DNA of 37,538 nucleotides, taken from positions 1 through 37,538 of IMG/VR virus record IMGVR_UViG_3300034418_008292; one strand, written 5' to 3'. The stretch is from a virus. The notes under the pieces were generated by a model. The model searched no databases, had not been told where the DNA came from, and saw only the letters and a program-made list of their open reading frames with translations. A program made the position numbers and the translations under genes. Below are positions 7,601-16,334 of the stretch, piece after piece; positions within the stretch are counted from its first letter, which is position 1; the number at the start of each line of letters is the position of its first letter.

Positions 7601-10600
7601 TTGGTACAACATCCACAGTTCAAAACTTTGACAAGAATAGTTTTGTTAACCTTAGATCGGTTGGAGCTGGTACACATACATTCAAGTATCCAGACATCAA
7701 TGTAAGTATTGATGTAGTTTCTGGTGTTGCAAATACTTCTATTTCAAATCCCAGAGTTAAACCTGTTTGTACTGGATCGATAAGTGATGTTCAAATTACA
7801 AACGTTGGAAGTGGATATGGAGTAACTGATACGTTTAACGTACATAGAAGACCCAATGTAACCGTTTCTAATGGTAGTGGAGCTGAGATTGATGTCGTAG
7901 TTCTAAATGGCGAAATTAATCAAGCTCTAATTAAGTCTGGTGGTGGTGGATATGTAACTCCTCCAACATTAACTATCAATGGAAGTGGAAAGTATGCCAA
8001 ACTTCTGCCTACTGTCACTAATGGTGTCATCACATCCATAACCATCGTAGATAAGGGAGTAGGTTACTTACAAAGAGACACAACTGTTACAGTAACTCCC
8101 GTCGGCAGTGGTGCTAAATTTAGAGCTGATGTCAAGGAATGGAATGTCGATCTTGTACAAAAGTACAAAAAGACTATTAATGAAAATGATGATGGCATCG
8201 TTGTTCCAAGCCAAAATACAGATTATGGTAGTAAGTATACTCATGCATACTTATCAAGAAAACTGAGATTGATTCTTGGTGATAATATCGAAAATAATTT
8301 TACAGAAAAGTCAACAGTTTCTCACTCACCTATTGTTGGTTGGGCTTATGATGGATCTCCCATCTATGGTCCATATGGATATTCGTCAGCAACTGGTGGA
8401 ACTGTTCGTAGATTGATCCCAAGTTATACTTTAGATACTAAGTCAAACAGACCACCAACATCAATATATCCTCTTGGATTCTTTGTAGATGATTGGAATT
8501 ATACAGCTGATGGCGACTTAGATGAATATAATGGTAGATTCTGTAAGACTCCTGAATATCCCAATGGGATATATGCATATTTCTGCACAATTAATGCATC
8601 AAATAGTTCTGAAATTCCGTTTGTAAGTAACAGGGAACCTCTATTCCCATATGTATTAAATGGATTTAAGTTTAAGAAAAATTCATTTAATGATCAACCA
8701 TCTTCTATTCAATCTCTTCCTATTTTGAATAGTGGTAATCTTGTAAGAAATACATATCCATATAAATTTGGATTTGTAGGATCTGAATATGATTATCTTG
8801 TCACTGACAATTTACAATCCACAGAACTTTCAGTAAGATCTATCAAACCTATCGGTATTAGTACAGTTACCGTAATTGATGGTGGTGAAGGATATAAAGT
8901 TGGAGAAAGACTGGTCTTTAACAATCAAGGATCTGGTGGCAACTCCGCTTCAGCAAAAATTAAAACGGTTGTTGGAAAAGGAATTAATCAAATTTCCTAT
9001 GCAGAAACTACGGTTTCTAACATCGCATTTAACTATAATAATCAAGTTGTAACTGGTATTGCAACAACTTCTCATAATTTGTCAAACAATGATATTGTAA
9101 TTGTAAGTGGTATTGGAACTGGTGAACTCAGTTTTATTGAAGGTGTACGAACAATTGCAGTTTCTTCTGTAACAGCTAGACTTGATGTTGGTATTGGTAC
9201 AAGTGGTGTAACAGGAATTACCACAACCCTCAACCTGGAACTTTCTGGATCATCTGATGCAATTTCTGTAGACGATGTATTAATCGTAGGATCGACCCCA
9301 GAAAGACTTCGCGTTCTGTCTATTGATCGTGGAAATAATAACTATAGAGTTCGTCGTCAAGCAGGACTTGTAACTTCCCATGCGGCTGGTGAACTGTTGA
9401 CGGTAGATGAACGGAAGTTTACCTTTATCGTTGGCGTTAAAACCGATCTGTCTATTGATCCAAATAAGAAGATTGTATTTAATCCACAAAATTCTATCGG
9501 TATCGGGACAACAGTAGTTGTTCAGTCTGTTGCTGGGGTTGGAACAACTACTGTAATACGGGTAAAATCAAACGATGGAACAATCCTTGCAAATCATGAA
9601 TTACCTCCCTCTGGCTCTACTGCGGACAATAGTATTACGATTACAAATCATGGTTTTAGAACTGGAGAAAAACTGGTCTATGGTAGAGGACTTGTTGGAG
9701 TAGCTTTAACTGTATCGAATACTTTAAACCTAGCAAATCCATTTGATCTTGTTGATGGTCAAACTGTATATGCAGTTAATAAAGGTCAAAATCTCCTTGG
9801 TATCACAACAACTCAAGCTGGAATTGGAACAACTTCAACATCTCTATACTTCTTACCAGTTCAAAATGATACTGGCGTAGAACATTCATTTACAACACAG
9901 AATAAAGAATATGTTGGTTCTGTAAAGAGATATGATGTCACCGTTGGTACTAGTACTAGCCACAATTTGAGAACAAATGATAAAGTAACGGTAAATGTTC
10001 TACCAAGTTCTACATTATCCAAATCTATTGAATATGATACTGTTGCTAGAAGAACAATTGTAGATCCAAAGTATTTTACAACTTCTGCTGTAGGAGTCGG
10101 TACTTCATCTTCTATTATTACAATCAATAACCATGAGTTTGAGAGTGGTGACAAAGTACTTTATATTTCATCAAATCCAGCATCACCTCTTATCAACAAA
10201 GGCGAATATTATATTAAAAAGGTCGATGATAATAGATTCAGACTGTCAACAAATTACACTGATGCTGTAAGATTTAACGACAATTATATTGGTATTACAA
10301 CTTTTGGATCTGGTACTCACAAGATTGCAAAGATTAATCCTTTGATAACTGCCACTAGAGGCAGAACTATTGGATTTGCTGTTTCTGATGGTAGTTTGTC
10401 AGATCTTAGACTTGAGTTCTTTGAGGATCAAAACTTCATCAACAGATATGATGGTTTTGGTATTAGTACCGAAGTAACTAGAAGTGGAACATCTGGTTCG
10501 GCCGGATCTTTAGTAAATCTCAAACTTTCCGAAAATGTTCCTTCTGTTCTATACTATAGATTAATCCCAACCAATCTTGATACCATTGATGTATCAAAGA

Positions 10601-13600
10601 GAGATAGTGTTCCTGATAAAGATGTCGTCAATGGTTCCAAAATCGTAGTTACCAATAGTGTATATTCTGGAACTTTTGGAATTACAACAACTTCTATTAC
10701 TCAATACAAGTATCAAGTTGAGGAAAAACCAGAATCTTCTTCATATACATCATCTGGAATTACTACTTTCAAATATGTAACTAACTCACCTACAGCTGTT
10801 GGTCCAATCAATGAAGTTAACGTTACTTTCTCTGGTGTTGGTTATGAGAAGTCTCCTGGAATCAGCACCGTAAGAACAACCTCAGGTTTCAATGCTGTTC
10901 TTCGTGTTTATGATGAAAACATTGGTAAATCAAGATTTGATGAAGTTGTAAAGATTGGTTTTGATTATCCATCAGACAAATCGGTAAAACCAACGATTGA
11001 TATTCCAGATTTTGTTACTTTAACGAAGAACTATAAGATTACTGAGGTTGGAGTTGTAACGACTGGAAGAAATTATCTGACACCCCCAGATATCGTTGTA
11101 GTTGGTAGACCAGATATTCAACTTCGTGCAAATCTTGAAGGAACATCGGTTGATTCTGTTGATATTCTTAGTAGTGCTCGTGGATTTAATGATGTTTCTA
11201 ATCCTGCAAGAATATTTGCGGTTAGAAACAGTAATGGTATCGGTATTGTAACCGCGTCTTCAAATGGATCAACTAATTTCTTAACAATCTCTCAACCTAC
11301 AGGTGGTTGGGCTGCAGATGGATCTAACTTCCCATTTGCGGTTGGGGACAAGATCTTTGTAGAAGGTGTTGGAGTTACAACATCTCCTCTAACAACTGGT
11401 GGATATAATTCTGATGATTATGACTATGTGTTCTTTACTGTTGCTACTAGAAATCCAACCACGGCACAAATTACTTATTCAATTACTGGACTTGGAACAA
11501 CTGGTGGAACCTTTGATCCAAATAATAGTGCTGGTAGAGTCATTAGACGAAGAGATCTGCCAACTTTTGAGGTAAAGGTAGAAGCTGATGAGTTCTTGAG
11601 TGGTGAAAACGTCACCTATGGATCAAATGGGTCTGGTGTTGTATTTGAGAATGATGGATATAGTTCTATCACAAATACTTTACGAATTGAAAATACGAAT
11701 TCTAAAATTGGAAATGGTCATGTTATCAAGGGATCTGTTTCTGGTGCAGAAGGAACAGTCGTTGATGTAAGATCATATGAGAAGTTCTTCAACACTGGAT
11801 ATAAAGCCGAAAGACCAAAGGGTTGGCAAAAAGACACTGGTAAATTAAATAATGACTTCCAAAAACTGGAAGATAATGATTACTACCAAGGTTTCTCATA
11901 TTCTATTAAGAGTGAGGTTCAGGAAAAAACTTGGAAGGATCCCGTTGAAAGTATTATTCACCCAACAGGATATAAGAAGTTCTCCGATCTTGTAATTTCT
12001 TCTAATTCTACTGCTGGTTTTGCTAGAAGTAGAGACTTAAGAGTTACTGCTGGTGCAGCTAATACTTCCCTGTTCATTAACATTGATACCTTGAAATCAT
12101 TCTATACTAGAGATGATTTTGACATTGCCTCAGAGGAAACAATTTCCAACGGTCTTTCTAAGTTTATTACATTCCAAAACAAAAAGATCACCACATTTAT
12201 CAATATTGTTTCTAACAAAGTTGATAATATTGATGATATCTCTGGAAGTTTCACAGGAATTGGAACAACTACAAGTGCTTTACTGGTTGGTCTAACATCA
12301 TTTAGACTTACTACAAATAACGGAAGTGAAATTCCATTCACCAAGGCGTTTGATGGATCCGACTCCTCTGTAATTTCTGTAGGATCTTCTATTATTAGAA
12401 TTAATAATCATAATTTCCAAACTGGTGAGAAAATTAAATATGATCCTGGTAATGAAGTATATGGAAACAATAGAGTTGGTATTGAAACCACAAACAAAGT
12501 TATCGGTGGAGTTTCCACAAGTTTCTTACCAAGTCAACTCTTTGTCATCAAGATTGACAACAATAACTTCTCTTTGGCGGGATTAAACACTGCTGTCACT
12601 AACAACGAACCACTTACATTCCGTTCAGTTGGAACTGGATCTTTACATTCATTCGATGTAATTAACCCAGATAATAGAGTTATCATTGATCTTGATGGAA
12701 TTATTCAGTCGCCTCTTTATAAGAGGAACGTTGGTGTCGCTCTTACTGAAGCCGTAGGTGTTGGATCAACTACGATTAAAGTTGTTGGAGTTACATCTAT
12801 TACTGTTAACGATCTTCTTGAAATTGACAGTGAAATCTTGCAGATTACTACTGTTGGATTTGGATCAACAAATGTTCTTGTTGTAAATCGCGGTGTTCTT
12901 GGTAGTTCAGCTGCTGCACACACAGTCGGTGCGGCTGTTACCATGAAAGCCGGTGATTTCCACATCGTTAAAGATGTAATTCACTTCATTGATCCTCCAT
13001 ATGGACCTGTAGGTGTCAACACTCTACAACCTGGTATTTCTACACAATCCAGTTTTGCTGGACGTATCTTTAACCGACAAGATCCAACAACAAACTTCGT
13101 ATTTGATGATATCTCGGATGGATTTACTGGTATTGGAAAGACGTTTACACTACAACAAAATGATCAAGATGTTACAGGAATTGTAACCACCAAATCTGGT
13201 GATGGAGGATCTGGAGAAGTTATTAATAATGGTGTTGTTCTAATCAACAACATCTTCCAGAGACCGATTGTTGATTATACAATGGATCAAAAACAAGATC
13301 CTGGTATTGGTGCATCTATCTTCTTTAGTGGAGATGATAGAGAAAGTCTCCCTAGAGGCGGAATTGTAAATCGTGTTACTGTAGGATTTGGATCTGGATA
13401 TCAGAACCTTGTTGCGGCTGCAGCAACTGCAATTATTAATGGCGCTGGTTCTATTGAATCTGTTACCGTAACTGGTGGTGGATCTGGTTATAGATCTTCC
13501 GATTCTGTTAGTATTCAAGTCTTGAATCCTCTTGGAATTGGATCCACCGCTGTTCTTTCTGCAACCGTTGGTTCAGCTGGAACTGTTACTGGAATTACTA

Positions 13601-16308
13601 CTATAAGTGGTGGCACTGGATATGCATCTACAACTCCGCCAATTATTATTGTTGGTATTCCAACAGCATATTCAAATGTTTCGTTTACTGGCGGTCAAGG
13701 CAGCGGTCTTAAAGCGACAATTGTAGTTGGTACTGGTGGTAGTGTAATTGACTTTGATATCACTAATCGTGGAATTGGATATGCCAATGGCGATGTTCTT
13801 ACAGTTGCCGGTATTCCAACAGATTCAAATGTTGGTGCAGGATTCAGTGCATTTACATTTACTGTAGATGAGACATATAATGACAAATTCTCTGGATTTA
13901 GTTTTGGTCAACTTTTACCACTGTATGATTTCTCCAATGAATTTAATGGGTCTAGAAAAGTATTCACACTTAGAACCCGTCTCTTGCAAGAAATCATAAA
14001 CATTGGTTCAAATGATACTTCTATTGCACCGGCTAATAATTTGCTTGTTGTTTTGAATGATGTTCTTCAAAGACCTGGAGAGAATTACATTTTCAATGGT
14101 GGTACTCAAATTGAATTTACTGAAGCACCAAAAGCTGGCAGTAAACTTCAAGTCATATTTTTCAGAGGATCTAATACTGATGTGGATGATGGTGGTACTC
14201 CAATTCAAACTATTAAAACTGGAGACAAACTTCAACTTCAGAGAGAGAAAAACTTTGTACAACAATTAAGAAGAACTGTAACTGACATTACTGGAGTGAG
14301 TAAGGTTCAAACCAACTTGTATGGTGGTGCTGGCATTAACACCGATCCAACTTTCACAAGAATGGTTTCTTGGGAAAAACAAACCAGTGATTTGATCATT
14401 GATGGTCAGGAATTACCTAAGTCAAGAACTCCTCTAATTGCAAAACTACAACCAACTACTAGAATTATTCAAAATGTTGGTGTTTCTTCCAATGTTCTTT
14501 TTGTTGAAAATGCATTCCCAATCTTTAGTGCATATGATAATAGAACAAACAGAAACAGAGTTCCTGGTCTTGGTATCAAGATAATTAGAGATAACAATGT
14601 GGATCAGGCAGATGCTTCGGTTACAGTTTCGGCTGGTGGAACCATCTCTTCAATTTCTGTGACAGATCCTGGTCTTGGATATGAAACTGTTCCAACAGTT
14701 TCTTTCGCAACCACTTATCAACAAATTAAGGAAATTGGTAAGACCTGGACACAATCAACTTCAAACACTGATGTCGAATACAATGATGTAACTTACTACT
14801 CTGGTGTATTTGTTGCTGCAGGAACAACATCTGGAATTAATACCTCTTCCGATGCCGTATCTTGGAATGATACTGGAACTACTGGATTTGGAACATTCTT
14901 TGGAGTTGATAGAGTATCAAGCACGATTATTGCTGTTGGTCTCGGTGGAACGGTTGCAATCAGTACTGATTTCTCTACCTTCAATAAATCAACGATATAC
15001 AGTAGAACTCTAAACGGGTTCTTATACAGTTATTCTGATACTGCACTCACTCAAGATCTTAACGCTTTCTCTGGTGGATCTACAAAAGGTGTTGCTGTTG
15101 GAGCTGCTGGAACTATCGTCTTTACAGAACAAGGATCTTCCGGCTTTGGAACCGCCTTTGTAATTACAAGCAAGTATTCTTCACAAAATCTCCGTGGAGT
15201 TGACAGTCGTGGTGATCTATTTGTTGCTGTTGGTGATAATGGATCCATTCTTAGATCTACAAATGGTGAAATCTGGACTGGTGTAACAACCACTTCAATC
15301 ACAACAAGACTTAATGATGTTCACTATGCAGATGATAAGTGGATCGCCGTTGGTGCAGCTGGATCCGTTGTAAGATCAACTGACAACGGATTGACATGGA
15401 GTGTTGTTTCTTCTGGGTCAACATTCAACTTAAATTCAGTCTACTACAATGACAACGTTTGGGTTGCAATTGGGCAGAGTGGAATGGTTCTTAATTCCGT
15501 AGATACAAACACTTGGTATAAGAAGTTTGTTGGTGTTGGAACCGATTACAATGGATTAACTTTTGGTGGTGGAAAACTGGTAACAGTTGGCTTGTCATCG
15601 AATATTGCATACAGTGTTCCTGAAACTGTTTCTGCAGCTGCAACTGCAACAGTATCGGCCGCTGGAACAATATCCAACATCACCGTAAATGATGGAGGAT
15701 TTGGGTATGATTCAACTAAGTCCGTAGAGGTTCTAATCTCTGTAGAACCAGTTACGATTGAAACCATTACTAGTGTTGAATGTGACGGTGATTATGGACT
15801 TGTCGTTGGAGTTGGAACTAGTGCAACTGGAGTTGGAACTATCAGTCCAATGGTTCAATTTGAACTTGATTCAAGTTCTTTCCTTGAACAAGCTGGATTT
15901 GGTGGTATCACAAAGAGTGGAATTCAAACTGGTTACTACTATGTTGTCACAAACTCTGTAGTTGGTAATGGATTAACGTCTATTAACGTTGATAATAGTG
16001 CCATTGGTGTTGGAACAACATTCATTGACAATGTTTATCGTGCAGATCAAGTGGTAACTTCAAATTCTGGTATTGTTACGGTTTACTCCAATGTTCGGTC
16101 TTTGGCTGGACTTGGTACAACTAGTATTTCTCCAAAAATCGCCAACTACAGTTGGGGAAGATTCCACAGTTTCACCAGAGATGTCTTAAATCCACAGTCG
16201 TTCACTATTGACAATCAAAATGGATATACTGGACTAACAACTGCTCCTGTGGTAGTTAGAATTGAAAAACTCAGTGAAAACTATAGTGACTTTGATCAGA
16301 CATCATAA
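4660..16308 (+). CDS. gp7: Giant baseplate wedge protein gp7 with repeat insertions, YHYH domain and beta-propeller
   Basis: The 3882-aa protein is several times longer than T4 gp7 (about 1032 aa). Residues 1-300 resemble the C-terminal third of T4 gp7, for example DFYASKGTDEAVKILFNVLY (199-218). A second gp7-like stretch, KTWKDPVESIIHPTGYKKF, lies near 2421-2439, so the core appears split by about 2100 residues. Between and after lie three repeat types: GSGYxxxP modules (about 15, from 715 to 3680), NHGFxxGDxV modules (near 588, 813, 937, 1663, 1824 and 2583, plus degenerate ones near 1472 and 1767) and NEIxxYxG..RG modules (near 100, 1537 and 2717). A YHYH-type domain (GWAYDGSPIYGPYGY) sits near 1200-1335. 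Residues 3360-3655 form a BNR/Ycf48-like propeller (VAVGDNGSILRSTNGEIW). It is coupled to gp6 by TAATG and is probably a virion protein of the wedge. Confidence 0.85.
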   Translation: MIDTASKKVQINQIVRSQLPSFVQEESPLFIDFLKQYYLAQEYQGGPIDIITNLNEYQKVETFSGNDNLVGFTTCTSAVSSYTDTINVVSTTGWPEKYGLLKIGNEIITYTGKTATSFTGCVRGFSGVESLHKSNQPESLVFTSSDASDHITSARVQNLSNLFLQEFWKKTKEQFLPGFEDRTLDNAVDKANFLRQAKDFYASKGTDEAVKILFNVLYNERSEVIKPIEYLIAPSDADYLVTDDLIVEAISGDPTKVIGQTLYQTDNEGVTGSIFNIQRQQRNNKEYYLISLSKGSEVGEFVVTGSSTLLKNVAIGATVVTVDSTLGFGNTGSLYVGAGQTVGIATYTSKSSNQFFGVTGITSSYSDGEFVRGLRTVYAFEDGDSTKPVYFRLTSVVSGVDLDDVGYLRSNDVIVPKKLGNVSSSNNYRLNSWLHNLKTKTKVAKRVDTNKSVINTVTNNVTTVSPHLLQLEDSVTLIDESSAIPSNVEGTVSQVISSLEFKINITSGSINTSKTYSVRRNLNFASSNSSSNSVSAFLSNVQNTYSHVDGQKFYVTSGSLPSYRIYATNRRKTFQSSDVSGTTIGIVNHGFYNGDLIKYSSETSAIGGLISGTTYVVTRIDTDTISLSNSSSDASFKRFISLTAAGTTHYILPLELSNTKLQYQNFLREFPVTPELKEFDKPLKNENIGMFNNGVEILSNRSGDSIYYGSVENIDVENGGSGYDVNNPPNIHISDTVGSGATAYAVVENGTFKSIELLYGGYDIKRVPSVKITGGNGSGATASARLRPQRNTKTFNADIDVNTSGNQIIFRSNHLFFNGESVVYSKADNYASVGGLVNGSLYYVHKVSDTIVQLMNRYDDALAGSNPINLTSKSAGTNTLRATTERNVIDKIVIENSGSGYSNRKTTVNSVIYPPSSISDDIRSGINTSDDYVYFRNHGFKSGDLVEYSSSGSVIEGLSASTNYYVLKVDTNRFRVADAGIGTTSTVQNFDKNSFVNLRSVGAGTHTFKYPDINVSIDVVSGVANTSISNPRVKPVCTGSISDVQITNVGSGYGVTDTFNVHRRPNVTVSNGSGAEIDVVVLNGEINQALIKSGGGGYVTPPTLTINGSGKYAKLLPTVTNGVITSITIVDKGVGYLQRDTTVTVTPVGSGAKFRADVKEWNVDLVQKYKKTINENDDGIVVPSQNTDYGSKYTHAYLSRKLRLILGDNIENNFTEKSTVSHSPIVGWAYDGSPIYGPYGYSSATGGTVRRLIPSYTLDTKSNRPPTSIYPLGFFVDDWNYTADGDLDEYNGRFCKTPEYPNGIYAYFCTINASNSSEIPFVSNREPLFPYVLNGFKFKKNSFNDQPSSIQSLPILNSGNLVRNTYPYKFGFVGSEYDYLVTDNLQSTELSVRSIKPIGISTVTVIDGGEGYKVGERLVFNNQGSGGNSASAKIKTVVGKGINQISYAETTVSNIAFNYNNQVVTGIATTSHNLSNNDIVIVSGIGTGELSFIEGVRTIAVSSVTARLDVGIGTSGVTGITTTLNLELSGSSDAISVDDVLIVGSTPERLRVLSIDRGNNNYRVRRQAGLVTSHAAGELLTVDERKFTFIVGVKTDLSIDPNKKIVFNPQNSIGIGTTVVVQSVAGVGTTTVIRVKSNDGTILANHELPPSGSTADNSITITNHGFRTGEKLVYGRGLVGVALTVSNTLNLANPFDLVDGQTVYAVNKGQNLLGITTTQAGIGTTSTSLYFLPVQNDTGVEHSFTTQNKEYVGSVKRYDVTVGTSTSHNLRTNDKVTVNVLPSSTLSKSIEYDTVARRTIVDPKYFTTSAVGVGTSSSIITINNHEFESGDKVLYISSNPASPLINKGEYYIKKVDDNRFRLSTNYTDAVRFNDNYIGITTFGSGTHKIAKINPLITATRGRTIGFAVSDGSLSDLRLEFFEDQNFINRYDGFGISTEVTRSGTSGSAGSLVNLKLSENVPSVLYYRLIPTNLDTIDVSKRDSVPDKDVVNGSKIVVTNSVYSGTFGITTTSITQYKYQVEEKPESSSYTSSGITTFKYVTNSPTAVGPINEVNVTFSGVGYEKSPGISTVRTTSGFNAVLRVYDENIGKSRFDEVVKIGFDYPSDKSVKPTIDIPDFVTLTKNYKITEVGVVTTGRNYLTPPDIVVVGRPDIQLRANLEGTSVDSVDILSSARGFNDVSNPARIFAVRNSNGIGIVTASSNGSTNFLTISQPTGGWAADGSNFPFAVGDKIFVEGVGVTTSPLTTGGYNSDDYDYVFFTVATRNPTTAQITYSITGLGTTGGTFDPNNSAGRVIRRRDLPTFEVKVEADEFLSGENVTYGSNGSGVVFENDGYSSITNTLRIENTNSKIGNGHVIKGSVSGAEGTVVDVRSYEKFFNTGYKAERPKGWQKDTGKLNNDFQKLEDNDYYQGFSYSIKSEVQEKTWKDPVESIIHPTGYKKFSDLVISSNSTAGFARSRDLRVTAGAANTSLFINIDTLKSFYTRDDFDIASEETISNGLSKFITFQNKKITTFINIVSNKVDNIDDISGSFTGIGTTTSALLVGLTSFRLTTNNGSEIPFTKAFDGSDSSVISVGSSIIRINNHNFQTGEKIKYDPGNEVYGNNRVGIETTNKVIGGVSTSFLPSQLFVIKIDNNNFSLAGLNTAVTNNEPLTFRSVGTGSLHSFDVINPDNRVIIDLDGIIQSPLYKRNVGVALTEAVGVGSTTIKVVGVTSITVNDLLEIDSEILQITTVGFGSTNVLVVNRGVLGSSAAAHTVGAAVTMKAGDFHIVKDVIHFIDPPYGPVGVNTLQPGISTQSSFAGRIFNRQDPTTNFVFDDISDGFTGIGKTFTLQQNDQDVTGIVTTKSGDGGSGEVINNGVVLINNIFQRPIVDYTMDQKQDPGIGASIFFSGDDRESLPRGGIVNRVTVGFGSGYQNLVAAAATAIINGAGSIESVTVTGGGSGYRSSDSVSIQVLNPLGIGSTAVLSATVGSAGTVTGITTISGGTGYASTTPPIIIVGIPTAYSNVSFTGGQGSGLKATIVVGTGGSVIDFDITNRGIGYANGDVLTVAGIPTDSNVGAGFSAFTFTVDETYNDKFSGFSFGQLLPLYDFSNEFNGSRKVFTLRTRLLQEIINIGSNDTSIAPANNLLVVLNDVLQRPGENYIFNGGTQIEFTEAPKAGSKLQVIFFRGSNTDVDDGGTPIQTIKTGDKLQLQREKNFVQQLRRTVTDITGVSKVQTNLYGGAGINTDPTFTRMVSWEKQTSDLIIDGQELPKSRTPLIAKLQPTTRIIQNVGVSSNVLFVENAFPIFSAYDNRTNRNRVPGLGIKIIRDNNVDQADASVTVSAGGTISSISVTDPGLGYETVPTVSFATTYQQIKEIGKTWTQSTSNTDVEYNDVTYYSGVFVAAGTTSGINTSSDAVSWNDTGTTGFGTFFGVDRVSSTIIAVGLGGTVAISTDFSTFNKSTIYSRTLNGFLYSYSDTALTQDLNAFSGGSTKGVAVGAAGTIVFTEQGSSGFGTAFVITSKYSSQNLRGVDSRGDLFVAVGDNGSILRSTNGEIWTGVTTTSITTRLNDVHYADDKWIAVGAAGSVVRSTDNGLTWSVVSSGSTFNLNSVYYNDNVWVAIGQSGMVLNSVDTNTWYKKFVGVGTDYNGLTFGGGKLVTVGLSSNIAYSVPETVSAAATATVSAAGTISNITVNDGGFGYDSTKSVEVLISVEPVTIETITSVECDGDYGLVVGVGTSATGVGTISPMVQFELDSSSFLEQAGFGGITKSGIQTGYYYVVTNSVVGNGLTSINVDNSAIGVGTTFIDNVYRADQVVTSNSGIVTVYSNVRSLAGLGTTSISPKIANYSWGRFHSFTRDVLNPQSFTIDNQNGYTGLTTAPVVVRIEKLSENYSDFDQTS

Positions 16309-16311
16309 ATA
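16304..16311 (+). promoter_or_regulatory. T4-type late promoter for gp8
   Basis: CATAAATA matches the NATAAATA form of the cyanophage late box. It overlaps the gp7 stop codon and ends 23 nt before the gp8 ATG, the same distance as at gp25. Confidence 0.65.
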
Positions 16312-16334
16312 AAACAAAAAGTCTGTCTAATAAA

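Noticed and set aside
6700-15800. Possible CRISPR-like or tandem DNA repeat array suggested by many similar short segments
   Set aside because: Spacing is irregular, all copies are in frame, and they translate into the same beta modules; they are coding repeats.
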